14,045 nucleotides of DNA from Oscillospiraceae bacterium. GTDB taxonomy: Bacteria; Bacillota_A; Clostridia; Oscillospirales; Oscillospiraceae. The stretch lies in contig JAFQDR010000140.1 of assembly GCA_017415945.1 (NCBI GenBank), positions 1-14,045 on the forward strand, in the 5' to 3' direction. The position numbers and the translations under genes are program-made. Positions 1 through 6,975 of this stretch are shown here, one piece after another; position 1 is the stretch's first letter; each line of letters opens with the position of its first letter. The notes below the pieces were generated by a model. The model saw only the letters and a list, made by a program, of their open reading frames with translations. It did not search any database and had not been told where the DNA came from.

Positions 1-429
1 ATATGCCATCACCGACGAAAGGATATCATAACGTACAGACGTATTTTCACAACCTCCGGATACGACGATAGCCCCTTGAATCATCGGATACTGTGTCCGC
101 ACTGTGACTGTGGATTGTTTTCCGCTTTCGGACAGAACTACCGTTTTTCCATCGTCCTCAGCCAATATAAGCTCTCCTCCGTTATGTACCGACAGGAGAA
201 CCTTACACTCCCCTACTCCGTTTATGGCGGATAATATTTTCTCAAGTCTTTGCTCCTCCTTTTCAACCGAATAATTCATCACAGAATCATCCGGCGCATT
301 ATTTTCCCGATTCTCCTTGTCTTGCATTGGAAACACCATCAATAAAATCCCACAGCAGAGAAATGCAAGTAAGTAACATATTCTTTTTTTGTCATTCTTC
401 AGCTCTCGGAGCCACTGTGCTTTGATCAT
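1..429 (-). CDS. spoIIIAG: Stage III sporulation protein AG (SpoIIIAG), 5' part only
   Basis: The first 143 codons are present and the gene runs off the left edge, so the C-terminus is missing. SpoIIIAG is a mother-cell membrane protein that forms a large ring in the channel joining mother cell and engulfing forespore. The translation begins MIKAQWLRELKND, has one transmembrane helix at about residues 17-33, then a ring-building domain. Recognisable parts of that domain are EKILSAINGVGECKV (about 63-77) and PMIQGAIVVSGG (about 115-126). The segment between these blocks looks short for the family. The start at 429 lies 38 bases inside spoIIIAF in another frame. An AAAGG sequence about 10 bases upstream of the ATG supports it. 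Family and position after spoIIIAF agree, so identity is secure. spoIIIAH would be expected next, outside the window. Confidence 0.9.
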   Translation of the reverse strand, partial: MIKAQWLRELKNDKKRICYLLAFLCCGILLMVFPMQDKENRENNAPDDSVMNYSVEKEEQRLEKILSAINGVGECKVLLSVHNGGELILAEDDGKTVVLSESGKQSTVTVRTQYPMIQGAIVVSGGCENTSVRYDILSSVMAY

Positions 430-892
430 GTTCGTATTGCCTTTCTTTCGGTATACCTAATGTATCGGTAATATGTTGTTTGAATTCTATTGAGATCGGT
501 TGCTTGGCATCATACATGACCTCATGCGGTATCCAGTAATCATTTTCATTGCGCGCTGCGGACACGGTGACCCCATTTAAAATGATTGCATATTTGTTCG
601 CCTCATTAGAAATATATGCACTGTATTCAGATTCCATGAATGCTTTCGTATATGCATCATAATCGTATGTATGGGAATCCACAACTGACCATTTTCGCAA
701 TATTCCGTCTATATCCGTTGTGTTTGGCAATTTATGAAATGGCGAAATAAAGGTAAGGACCATAACACAAGAGCAGACCGTTTCCAGTAAATTTTTTATT
801 TTCCCATCTGGATTTATAAACAATAGAAGTGAGCAAATGCATCCGCTTGCAAGCAGACTATACAACCAAGAACTGAGCAAATCTTCCATCAT
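392..892 (-). CDS. spoIIIAF: Stage III sporulation protein AF (SpoIIIAF)
   Basis: This 166-residue protein has two N-terminal transmembrane helices (about 9-26 and 35-52, the second in the NLLETVCSCVMVLTF stretch) and a soluble domain of about 110 residues. That is the usual SpoIIIAF plan: two helices plus a ring-building-like domain on the membrane face. It is a membrane component of the SpoIIIA-SpoIIQ channel made in the mother cell. The ATG overlaps the TGA of spoIIIAE as ATGA, which indicates translational coupling. Two ATGs are adjacent (892 and 889). The TAGGTGG sequence directly before the first gives slightly better spacing to the second, so the protein may be one residue shorter. The C-terminal tail is poorly conserved, as is normal for the family. 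Confidence 0.93.
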   Translation of the reverse strand: MMEDLLSSWLYSLLASGCICSLLLFINPDGKIKNLLETVCSCVMVLTFISPFHKLPNTTDIDGILRKWSVVDSHTYDYDAYTKAFMESEYSAYISNEANKYAIILNGVTVSAARNENDYWIPHEVMYDAKQPISIEFKQHITDTLGIPKERQYEHDQSTVAPRAEE

Positions 893-1986
893 CCACCTAC
901 AATCTGCATAAAGGAAATGAGCGTCAGAAATATCATGATAAATCCACTTCCCACTACACCTAACAACATCCCGTAAGCACCTGCGATTCCATCCAATAAA
1001 GCCGAAAATCGCTGATTTGGAAATAGCTCAGCCATTCGAGCAACCGCAAGAAAAACGATATAGCGAAGCCCCAGCTCGACAAACGGAATGATTAATATCG
1101 CTACAACCGCAATCATGCCAAATATGCCAACACTATTGCGTACAATTGCCGCACCGGCCACAAGGGATGAAGCGGCATCCGATAGTATACTGCCAACGAT
1201 TGGCAGTGCGCTTGCCAGGGCATTTTTGGTAATTCGCACAGCAAATATATCTCCGGCAGAACTAATGAGTCCCGCAACATTTAGATAAGCAATAAAAATT
1301 ACAGTTGAAGCGGTCAACGCAGTCTTGGAACCCCACCGTATAAATTTTGCCATCACAGATAATATCTTCTGCTGAAATACCGTATTTCCAACCACAAAAA
1401 CTAAATATACGGAAATCAATGGAATCAAAATCGTGTTGGAAGCATTCAACAGGATGTTCATAAACAATGCAGCAGCTGTGTATTTTACCCCTGCGGATAT
1501 GGTTGCGCCGGCAATAACCGAAGTCCCTGCGAGACATGGTAGCAAAACAGTAGAAAAATCATATAAGCTATTCAGTGCTTCGATTCCTTCCATAAAAAAT
1601 GTACGAGAATCTGACAGCGTTAAATGCATAATTTCAATACATCCAAATAGCAACAGCGGGAATGTTTTCGATTGTGTAATACATAGTGGCTCCAGAACAC
1701 TGCAAATGATGATCACCATAAACACAAGCACGATAGGTTTCCATATGGATTCCACAGATTCCGATATTGTAACCGCAAAATGTGACCACAGTTTCTCTAA
1801 AGCAGTTGAAATGCCTTGGCCCCTATAAATGTCGTAGCTGTCAACTATGTCTATGATATTCTCAGGAAGCTTGTCCTTCGCCCGATCAATATCTGATTTC
1901 GGATATAGCAAATCAGTTTCATCGACTGCATAGCATGGACCGGACAAAATCAGACTAAATATAACTACCATTAAAAGCATTCTCAT
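889..1986 (-). CDS. spoIIIAE: Stage III sporulation protein AE (SpoIIIAE)
   Basis: This is a polytopic membrane protein of 365 residues and the largest integral component of the SpoIIIA channel. It starts MRMLLMVVIFSLILSGPCYA, a clear cleavable signal peptide, followed by an extracytoplasmic stretch rich in Asp and Lys, then at least six hydrophobic segments and a C-terminal glycine-rich helix. The reading frame is open up to 2055, which would give 388 residues, but that extension overlaps spoIIIAD by 73 bases and would bury the signal peptide. The ATG at 1986 is preceded by GAGGGG five bases upstream and overlaps the spoIIIAD stop as ATGA, the same junction used at spoIIIAE/AF, so 1986 is preferred. 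B. subtilis SpoIIIAE is about 400 residues, so the length is normal. Confidence 0.94.
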   Translation of the reverse strand: MRMLLMVVIFSLILSGPCYAVDETDLLYPKSDIDRAKDKLPENIIDIVDSYDIYRGQGISTALEKLWSHFAVTISESVESIWKPIVLVFMVIIICSVLEPLCITQSKTFPLLLFGCIEIMHLTLSDSRTFFMEGIEALNSLYDFSTVLLPCLAGTSVIAGATISAGVKYTAAALFMNILLNASNTILIPLISVYLVFVVGNTVFQQKILSVMAKFIRWGSKTALTASTVIFIAYLNVAGLISSAGDIFAVRITKNALASALPIVGSILSDAASSLVAGAAIVRNSVGIFGMIAVVAILIIPFVELGLRYIVFLAVARMAELFPNQRFSALLDGIAGAYGMLLGVVGSGFIMIFLTLISFMQIVGG

Positions 1987-2369
1987 AGGATCCCCTCGAT
2001 GAATTGAAACAGCATTTCCAGCAGAGGCATGATACAGAGAATAAGAACCACGCATCCCGTAAACTCAAGCCCATATGCAGCTGCCGACTGCCCCGTATCT
2101 TTACACAACCCACAGGCAAGCTGCGTTATTAACGATACCGCAATGCATTTTATAAGCGGCAGAAAAATATTTTTGGGTAAATATGAGAGCAACTCTAAGC
2201 TTTGAAATTGCTGCTTGATAAGTGATATGAGTTCGGCTGTGGCCATCAGGCAAGAAAAGATCATGCTTACGCCAATGACTACAGCAATTTCAGGACTGTG
2301 TTTTTTTACAGATATGGAGAATAATCCCCCCAAAACACAAGCGAAAATTAGCTTCAGATAGATATTCAT
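1983..2369 (-). CDS. spoIIIAD: Stage III sporulation protein AD (SpoIIIAD)
   Basis: This small integral membrane protein of 128 residues has about four hydrophobic helices: residues 4-18, about 28-45, 65-90, and a C-terminal one ending in LLEMLFQFIEGIL. Size, hydrophobicity profile and position between spoIIIAC and spoIIIAE fit SpoIIIAD, a paralogue-like partner of SpoIIIAC in the mother-cell membrane complex. The start codon shares a base with the spoIIIAC stop (TGATG). It has only a weak SD (GAGTT) and probably depends on coupled translation from spoIIIAC. Confidence 0.92.
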   Translation of the reverse strand: MNIYLKLIFACVLGGLFSISVKKHSPEIAVVIGVSMIFSCLMATAELISLIKQQFQSLELLSYLPKNIFLPLIKCIAVSLITQLACGLCKDTGQSAAAYGLEFTGCVVLILCIMPLLEMLFQFIEGIL

Positions 2370-2563
2370 CAGAACTCAAATAACACACGAATGGTCTCGA
2401 ATAATTCGTTTACTTTATTTACAATAACCAAAAGTGAAACCAGCAGACCGGCCAACGTTACGATCAGTCCATAGTCATCCCGCCCTGATTTTGCGAGAAG
2501 CAAATTTAATACAGAGACTAAAATCCCCAAAGCCGCCAGCTTAAATATCAAATCAACATCCAT
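2369..2563 (-). CDS. spoIIIAC: Stage III sporulation protein AC (SpoIIIAC)
   Basis: This 64-residue protein has two transmembrane helices and starts MDVDLIFKLAALGILVSVLN, which closely matches the conserved N-terminus of the family. KSGRDDYG sits in the loop between the helices. The frame is open back to a TTG at 2605, but those 14 extra residues have no SD and do not resemble the family. The ATG at 2563 has a GGGGG-type SD about eight bases upstream and gives the normal length. It is the first spoIIIA gene here. spoIIIAA and spoIIIAB are absent upstream, where a divergent spore-protein gene lies instead. The operon would be expected to be read in the mother cell under sigma-E, but I could not find a convincing full promoter. 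Confidence 0.93.
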   Translation of the reverse strand: MDVDLIFKLAALGILVSVLNLLLAKSGRDDYGLIVTLAGLLVSLLVIVNKVNELFETIRVLFEF

Positions 2564-2732
2564 CTTATGTACCCCCAAATGATTTGTTACACCATATGAA
2601 TCCAATCGGAAAAACAGAACTGCTTATATCGCAATTTTTTACCAGTGTCGAATTAGAATAAGGATAAGCATACGGGCAATCATAACTGTGAACTCACAAA
2701 CAGGAGTTCAATAATTAGAAGGAGTGAGAAAC

Positions 2733-2930
2733 ATGAACAGTTCCAAATCCAAGATTCTGAACCCCAACGCTCGTGAAGCAATGGATAAGTTCAAGATGGA
2801 AGCAGCTTCCGAAGTTGGTGTCAACCTGAAGCAGGGCTACAACGGCGACCTGACCAGCCGTCAGGCAGGTTCCATCGGCGGCCAGATGGTACGCAAGATG
2901 ATTCAGGCTTACGAAGACAATATGAAGTAA
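2733..2930 (+). CDS. Alpha/beta-type small acid-soluble spore protein (SASP)
   Basis: This is a 65-residue DNA-binding protein that coats and protects forespore DNA and is degraded at germination for amino acids. Family motifs are plain: a first helix with the germination-protease target region KFKMEAASEVGV (about 20-30), and the DNA-binding block GYNGDLTSRQAGSIGG (35-50) followed by QMVRKMIQAYE (51-61). The ATG at 2733 has AAGGAG eight bases upstream (2719-2724). A GTG at 2724 overlaps that SD and is rejected. Codons are skewed to a few preferred ones (AAG, CTG, GGC, ACC), as in a highly expressed gene. It is transcribed away from spoIIIAC. In this family the gene would be under sigma-G in the forespore. 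Pieces such as GAATA and CATAACT occur upstream, but their spacing is not convincing. Confidence 0.96.
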   Translation: MNSSKSKILNPNAREAMDKFKMEAASEVGVNLKQGYNGDLTSRQAGSIGGQMVRKMIQAYEDNMK

Positions 2931-2936
2931 TTTCAG

Positions 2937-2965
2937 TCACAAGGTATTCTTTGAATATCTTGTGA
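2937..2965 (+). terminator. Hairpin downstream of the SASP gene, probable terminator
   Basis: TCACAAGGTATTC (2937-2949) pairs with GAATATCTTGTGA (2953-2965) over 13 base pairs including one G-U, with a three-base TTT loop. It begins seven bases after the SASP stop. The following TTACATATTTTG is only a weak U-tract, so it may act as an intrinsic terminator or mainly as a 3' stabilising structure for an abundant spore mRNA. Confidence 0.6.
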
Positions 2966-3013
2966 TTACATATTTTGAACAAAGTTTTTGTGCAATATGT
3001 TATCTTAAAACTA

Positions 3014-3042
3014 TTGACTTTTTGCAATATGTGGAATATATT
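3014..3042 (+). promoter_or_regulatory. Strong sigma-A-type promoter of the micro-gene
   Basis: TTGACT (3014-3019) and TATATT (3037-3042) are separated by exactly 17 bases and match the vegetative consensus at 5/6 positions each. Transcription would begin near 3049. It is about 85 bases after the SASP stop and beyond the SASP hairpin, so the downstream micro-gene appears to have its own vegetative promoter and not to be part of a sporulation transcript. Confidence 0.8.
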
Positions 3043-3090
3043 AAAGGTGTAAATCGTAATTATGCAGGAAAACATGCAGGAGGCGAGCTT

Positions 3091-3168
3091 ATGTTGATCT
3101 TTGCAGTAGGTACGTTTGTTTATTTGGCAACCATTTCCGTTATGCTGTATAACGGCTTAAAAGCTTAA
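3091..3168 (+). CDS. 25-residue single-helix membrane peptide (unrecognised)
   Basis: The short reading frame encodes MLIFAVGTFVYLATISVMLY, ending NGLKA: one continuous hydrophobic helix of about 20 residues with a short polar C-terminal tail. AGGAGG at 3078-3083 lies seven bases before the ATG, a perfect SD. A 17-bp-spaced sigma-A promoter lies upstream and a strong terminator 12 bases after the stop, so the unit is complete in itself with a transcript of about 160 nt. The frame is open further upstream to 2962, but that part contains the promoter and has no SD. I do not recognise the peptide. Its size would suit a small subunit or modulator of a membrane complex, or a one-helix toxin. It faces trkH tail to tail, but nothing shows that they interact. 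A 7-bp hairpin inside the coding part leaves an RNA role possible. Confidence 0.65.
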   Translation: MLIFAVGTFVYLATISVMLYNGLKA

Positions 3169-3175
3169 CGCATAC

Positions 3176-3208
3176 AAAAACTCCCTCGAGTAACTCGAGG
3201 GAGTTTTT
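3176..3208. terminator. Bidirectional intrinsic terminator between micro-gene and trkH
   Basis: CTCCCTCGAG (3181-3190) pairs perfectly with CTCGAGGGAG (3194-3203) around a three-base TAA loop. It is flanked by AAAAA (3176-3180) and TTTTT (3204-3208), so a U-tract follows the stem on either strand. It ends the plus-strand micro-gene unit and, read the other way, the trkH transcript whose stop codon is at 3226. Confidence 0.92.
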
Positions 3209-3225
3209 GATTATCATAGGGTATC

Positions 3226-4668
3226 TTAAAATTTCTTTTTCCATGCCATGGGCATAAACAAAATCAGCATCGGGAAAATTTCCAGACGACCAATCAGCAT
3301 ACACATAGCAAGAACAAATGTAGACAAATCTGAAAAAGGAACGAAATTGCCGGTCGGCCCGCAGATTCCCGACCCCGGACCGATGTTCCCCATGCAAGCA
3401 ACTACCGCAGTAAATGTTGAGGTGAAATCAAAGTTATCCAATGCCACGATCAGGGTGCCTACAATAATGGTAAAAACATACAATACAATAAACACCATAG
3501 TTGTATTTTGTGTTTTTTTGGAAACCACTTCACCATTGACCTTTACAGTGTTCACTTCTCTTGGTCTGATTTGCTTGATAACATCATTTTTCAATGTTTT
3601 AAAGGCAATCAGAAGGCGAGAAATTTTTACCCCGCCGTTGGTTCCGCCTGCAGAGGCGCCTGTGAACATAAGCAGGAACAAAATACACTGCGCAAACATA
3701 GGCCACAAATCATAATCGGCTGTGACATGACCGGCAGTAGTGATAATGGAAGAAACCTGAAAGAAGGCGTATCGAAAAGCTTTTCCGAAGCTGCCATAGT
3801 CACTCCAAAGCATTAGCGCAATTCCAATGGAAGAAACGGCGACAATCCCAAGATACCAGCGCAGCTCTTCATTCCTGACAACTTCCCTTCCCTTGCCCAT
3901 AAGCAGCAGGAAATACAGATTGAAGTTGGTACCAAAAAATAAAAGTGCAATTCCGATTACATAATCAATGTATGCGCTGTCAAAGTGCGCCACACTGTTT
4001 GCGTAGTTAGAAAATCCACCGGTACCCGCGGTGCTGAATGCATGTACCAGCGCATCATATAGATTCATGCCACCCAGCATCAGCAGGATAACGATCACAA
4101 CTGTCATAGCTGTATAAATCATGTACAGGATCTTGGAGGTACTTTGCACCTTAGGGACCAGCTTACCAACGATAGGGCCCGGCATCTCTGCCCGAAGAAT
4201 GTGCATTGAGTGTTCTTCGTTCAGAGGCAGAACAAACATCACAAACACCAGAACCCCCATACCGCCAATCCAGTTGGTGAAGCACCTCCAGAACATGGTC
4301 CCCTTCCTCATGGCTTCCACATCTGATACAATGGTTGCACCTGTGGTGGTAAATCCGGAAACTGTTTCAAAAAAGGCGTTGATGAAATTAGGGATTTCAC
4401 CGCTGAAAATAAAAGGCAAAGCTCCCATGGCAGACATCAGAATCCATGCCAAGGCAACGACAACAAAGCCTTCCAAGGCATACAATTCACGAGATGTAGG
4501 GCGAAAGTGCATCATTGCAGCGGCAACCACAGCGATAATCAGTATGGTATAAACAAAAGGCAGAACGGACTCATGGTAAATAATGGATACAATCAATGGA
4601 ATGAGCATCAAGGTACCCTCGATTGCAAGAACGCGTCCGAGGATTTGGCTGATCAATCGATAATTCAT
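3226..4668 (-). CDS. trkH: TrkH-family potassium uptake protein, channel subunit
   Basis: This is a 480-residue integral membrane protein, the K+-translocating subunit of the Trk/Ktr uptake system. It shows the four repeated pore-loop regions of the family in order: GFTTTGATIV (about 105-115), STAGTGGFSNY (about 215), SSIITTAGHVTADYD (about 305-320) and the last one around NIGPGSG (about 430). It has about ten hydrophobic helices plus the re-entrant loops and ends in a basic MAWKKKF tail. It starts five bases after the trkA stop, and its AGAGG SD is formed by the last codons of trkA. It is the last gene of the mgtE-AEC-trkA-trkH operon and is followed by the bidirectional terminator. With TrkA beside it the pair is complete. 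Ion preference (K+ or K+/Na+) cannot be read from the sequence. Confidence 0.95.
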   Translation of the reverse strand: MNYRLISQILGRVLAIEGTLMLIPLIVSIIYHESVLPFVYTILIIAVVAAAMMHFRPTSRELYALEGFVVVALAWILMSAMGALPFIFSGEIPNFINAFFETVSGFTTTGATIVSDVEAMRKGTMFWRCFTNWIGGMGVLVFVMFVLPLNEEHSMHILRAEMPGPIVGKLVPKVQSTSKILYMIYTAMTVVIVILLMLGGMNLYDALVHAFSTAGTGGFSNYANSVAHFDSAYIDYVIGIALLFFGTNFNLYFLLLMGKGREVVRNEELRWYLGIVAVSSIGIALMLWSDYGSFGKAFRYAFFQVSSIITTAGHVTADYDLWPMFAQCILFLLMFTGASAGGTNGGVKISRLLIAFKTLKNDVIKQIRPREVNTVKVNGEVVSKKTQNTTMVFIVLYVFTIIVGTLIVALDNFDFTSTFTAVVACMGNIGPGSGICGPTGNFVPFSDLSTFVLAMCMLIGRLEIFPMLILFMPMAWKKKF

Positions 4669-4673
4669 AGCCG

Positions 4674-6029
4674 TTACCTCTCAAATATATCACTGAACTG
4701 CCGAATGTCATGGTGGCGAGTGACTATGATTACGCCATCATTGGGCAAGATCATATCATTGCCGCCGGGAATAAGGCATTGACCGTTGCGAAGAATGGCA
4801 GATACAAGAACACCTTTTCGGAACTTAATGTCTTTGATTTTAACAGCGGGTGCATCTGCGGATGTAACATTGAACTGCATTGCCTCGGCCTTACCGTCAT
4901 TGAGCAAATACAGCGTTTCCATCTTGCTTCCCTTGCGATTGTCCATTGCTCGGACATAGTGGATAATGTGCTGCATGGTGATCCGGGAGGTCTGCACAGT
5001 AACATCTACACCTGTTTTATCCAACACAAGGTCATATTGGTTACTGTTCACCTTAGCAATAACAACATCTACACCGATAGATTTAGCGTAAACTGCAGTT
5101 ATAATATTGCGTTCGTCTTTCCCTGTAAGGGCAACAAGCGCATCAGCATCCTGCAGGCCTTCCTCTCTCAAAAGGTCGGGATTGGTTCCGTCACCGTTAA
5201 CAATAGTAGCCTTGGGAAGTCGATTTTTGAGGAATACACATTTCTCGTAGTTTTGCTCTATGATTTTTACGCGCATTCCAATGTCCAGAAGCATTTCTGC
5301 CAAGTAGACAGCTGCCTTGCCCGCGCCCACGATCATAACCTTTTTTACGGGCTTCTTTCGAATCCCAATCATTTCAGCAAATTTGCTTTGTTCTGCGGGA
5401 CTGCCGACAATGCTGATCTTGTCTCCGGGGGCTAATACAAAATCACCGTAAGGAATAATGACCTTCCCTGCACGCTCTACAATACTCAGCAGCACCTTGA
5501 CTTTATATTTTGGATGGATTGCGCTGACAGTCATTCCGCAAAGAGGATTCTTTTCGCTGAGACGGAACTCTACCAATTCAGCCCTGCCCTTTGCAAAGGC
5601 ATCGATCTTTGCAGCCGAAGGAAAGCGCAGCAGACGGGAAATTTCCTCTGCAGTGGCCTGCTCGGGGTTGATCCAAAGAGACAATCCCAGCTCCTCCCGT
5701 AAAAACATAACCTGATTAACATAGTCAGGATCGCGCACACGAGCAATTGTATGGGCCGCACCGAGCTTTTTCGCCACAATACAGCAAAGCATATTCACCT
5801 CGTCCAAATTTGTGCAGGCGATAACCAGATTTGCGTCACTCACACCCGCAGCAAGCTGCATTTCATAATTTGCACCATTACCGCAGATGGCATAGGTATC
5901 AAGGTTTGAGCTTACATATTCAATTTTGTCCATTGATTGATCGATGACAGTAACATCGTGATGTTCAATGGACAATTGTTTTGCAAGAGCATAACCAACT
6001 TTACCCGCACCAATAATAACAATATTCAT
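4674..6029 (-). CDS. trkA: Trk system potassium transporter TrkA (two RCK modules)
   Basis: This 451-residue cytoplasmic regulator binds NAD(H)/nucleotides and gates TrkH. It contains two tandem RCK units. The first starts MNIVIIGAGKVGYALAKQL with an intact GxGxxG loop and an acidic residue after the second strand (VTVIDQS, about 27-33). A TrkA_C domain follows (about 140-220). The second RCK begins near 228 with KKVMIVGAGKAAVYLA and is followed by a second TrkA_C domain. In the second loop the third glycine is alanine (GAGKAA), so its nucleotide affinity may differ. AAGGAG lies about five bases before the ATG. It starts 9 bases after the AEC-carrier stop and ends five bases before trkH, so these are one transcript. 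The two-RCK length separates TrkA from the single-RCK KtrA/KtrC type. Confidence 0.95.
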   Translation of the reverse strand: MNIVIIGAGKVGYALAKQLSIEHHDVTVIDQSMDKIEYVSSNLDTYAICGNGANYEMQLAAGVSDANLVIACTNLDEVNMLCCIVAKKLGAAHTIARVRDPDYVNQVMFLREELGLSLWINPEQATAEEISRLLRFPSAAKIDAFAKGRAELVEFRLSEKNPLCGMTVSAIHPKYKVKVLLSIVERAGKVIIPYGDFVLAPGDKISIVGSPAEQSKFAEMIGIRKKPVKKVMIVGAGKAAVYLAEMLLDIGMRVKIIEQNYEKCVFLKNRLPKATIVNGDGTNPDLLREEGLQDADALVALTGKDERNIITAVYAKSIGVDVVIAKVNSNQYDLVLDKTGVDVTVQTSRITMQHIIHYVRAMDNRKGSKMETLYLLNDGKAEAMQFNVTSADAPAVKIKDIKFRKGVLVSAILRNGQCLIPGGNDMILPNDGVIIVTRHHDIRQFSDIFER

Positions 6030-6038
6030 AATTTCTCC

Positions 6039-6950
6039 TTATAATAAAAGCCATATCATTGCCGGCATTGTAAATACAGATAGAACCGTGCTGATAAAAA
6101 TACTCTTTGAAGGCAAAGCATCGCTCTTGCCATACTGAACGCAGAGCGGGGTCATCAACACAGCCACAGGTGTGGAAGCGAGAATGGTAACCGCTCCGAT
6201 CAGCGTTTGATTGTCTACAAACAGTCTCAACAAAAAGTTTGTGGCAATCGGGCAAACCAGAAGTCTTGCAATAGCGATTATGTAAATGCGAACATCACCA
6301 AGCGCCGATTTTGTGGGAATTGCAGCAAGTGATGAGCCAAGGATAATCATAGATATCGGAACAGTTGCATTTGCAACGGAACTGATTGTACCGGAAACGA
6401 CTGTCGGAAGACGAAGTCCCAAAGCCATGATAATAATACCCAAAAGCGTACTGAGCAATGGAATGTTCAGCATCTGCTTTAAGCTGATGGCGTCTCGGCT
6501 GTTACCGCTGATTCCCGCAACACCCACGGAAAACATCAGCAGATTCATGGGTACGCAGGATAAACAGGCATACAGCATTCCCTGTGCACCGTAGTAGGTC
6601 TCCACCAGAGGGAATCCCACAAAGGAAATGTTCATATACATAACCAGGCCTACCACAATGCCTCGTTCGGACGGATGGACGTGCAGCAGCCGAGAAAGCA
6701 GACCCCCAACAGCGCCTGCGATTCCCATCATAATAAAGAACAGTATAATTACATAAACCAGTTCTCCGTTTGTGAGATCACCCCCAAGGCCTGTCATAGC
6801 CTTAAGAATAGTGGCGGGCAGCAAGACATTGGTCAGCACCTTGCTGGTATGCCGATTGAATTCAGGGCCGGTTAATCCGACCTTTGCGCAAATATAGCCA
6901 ATTACGATCATAATGACCATTTGCGCCAATTGATTGATAACTGCGGACAT
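6039..6950 (-). CDS. AEC-family transporter (auxin efflux carrier/malate permease type)
   Basis: This is a 303-residue membrane protein with about ten helices in two halves of five. It matches the AEC family: an N-terminal MVIMIVIGYICAKVG helix, then a helix with NVLLPATILKAM (the family's conserved Pro near residue 45), and in the second half a segment resembling ASTPVAVLMTPLC (about 260-275). Bacterial members carry malate, other organic acids or similar anions. The substrate here is unknown. The frame extends six codons further to 6968, but that ATG lacks an SD. The ATG at 6950 has AGGCGG seven bases upstream, so the shorter form is preferred. It sits 25 bases after mgtE and 9 bases before trkA, inside an ion-transport operon, which would suit charge-balancing anion movement (inference). 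Confidence 0.88.
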   Translation of the reverse strand: MSAVINQLAQMVIMIVIGYICAKVGLTGPEFNRHTSKVLTNVLLPATILKAMTGLGGDLTNGELVYVIILFFIMMGIAGAVGGLLSRLLHVHPSERGIVVGLVMYMNISFVGFPLVETYYGAQGMLYACLSCVPMNLLMFSVGVAGISGNSRDAISLKQMLNIPLLSTLLGIIIMALGLRLPTVVSGTISSVANATVPISMIILGSSLAAIPTKSALGDVRIYIIAIARLLVCPIATNFLLRLFVDNQTLIGAVTILASTPVAVLMTPLCVQYGKSDALPSKSIFISTVLSVFTMPAMIWLLL

Positions 6951-6975
6951 ACCGTTTCCGCCTTTCATAGGGGAT

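Noticed and set aside
2591..2619. A possible sigma-E promoter for spoIIIAC: CATATGGT (minus strand, 2598-2591) as -10, about 28 bases before the ATG.
   Set aside because: The -10 is plausible, but the sequence 14 bases upstream does not match a sigma-E -35. It is too weak to list as a feature.
2656..2687. A possible sigma-G promoter for the SASP: GAATA (2656-2660) with CATAACT (2681-2687).
   Set aside because: The spacer is 20 bases rather than the usual 17-18, and the -10 has mismatches at its 3' end.
2687..2698. TGTGAACTCACA, resembling a CRP-type inverted repeat upstream of the SASP gene.
   Set aside because: The half-sites are separated by two bases rather than six, and CRP control of a SASP gene in a Clostridium is not expected. 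Probably chance.
2962..3090. An upstream in-frame extension of the 25-residue peptide to 68 residues.
   Set aside because: The extension starts at a GTG within the SASP hairpin and contains the sigma-A promoter. It lacks an SD, whereas the ATG at 3091 has a perfect one.
3040..3226. A type I toxin-antitoxin reading of the micro-gene with an antisense RNA.
   Set aside because: I searched the minus strand across the unit and found no convincing antisense promoter. The peptide also lacks the charged tail common in such toxins.
4710..5435. A 241-codon open frame on the plus strand opposite trkA.
   Set aside because: It is entirely antisense to a clear two-RCK TrkA, with no recognisable family or SD.
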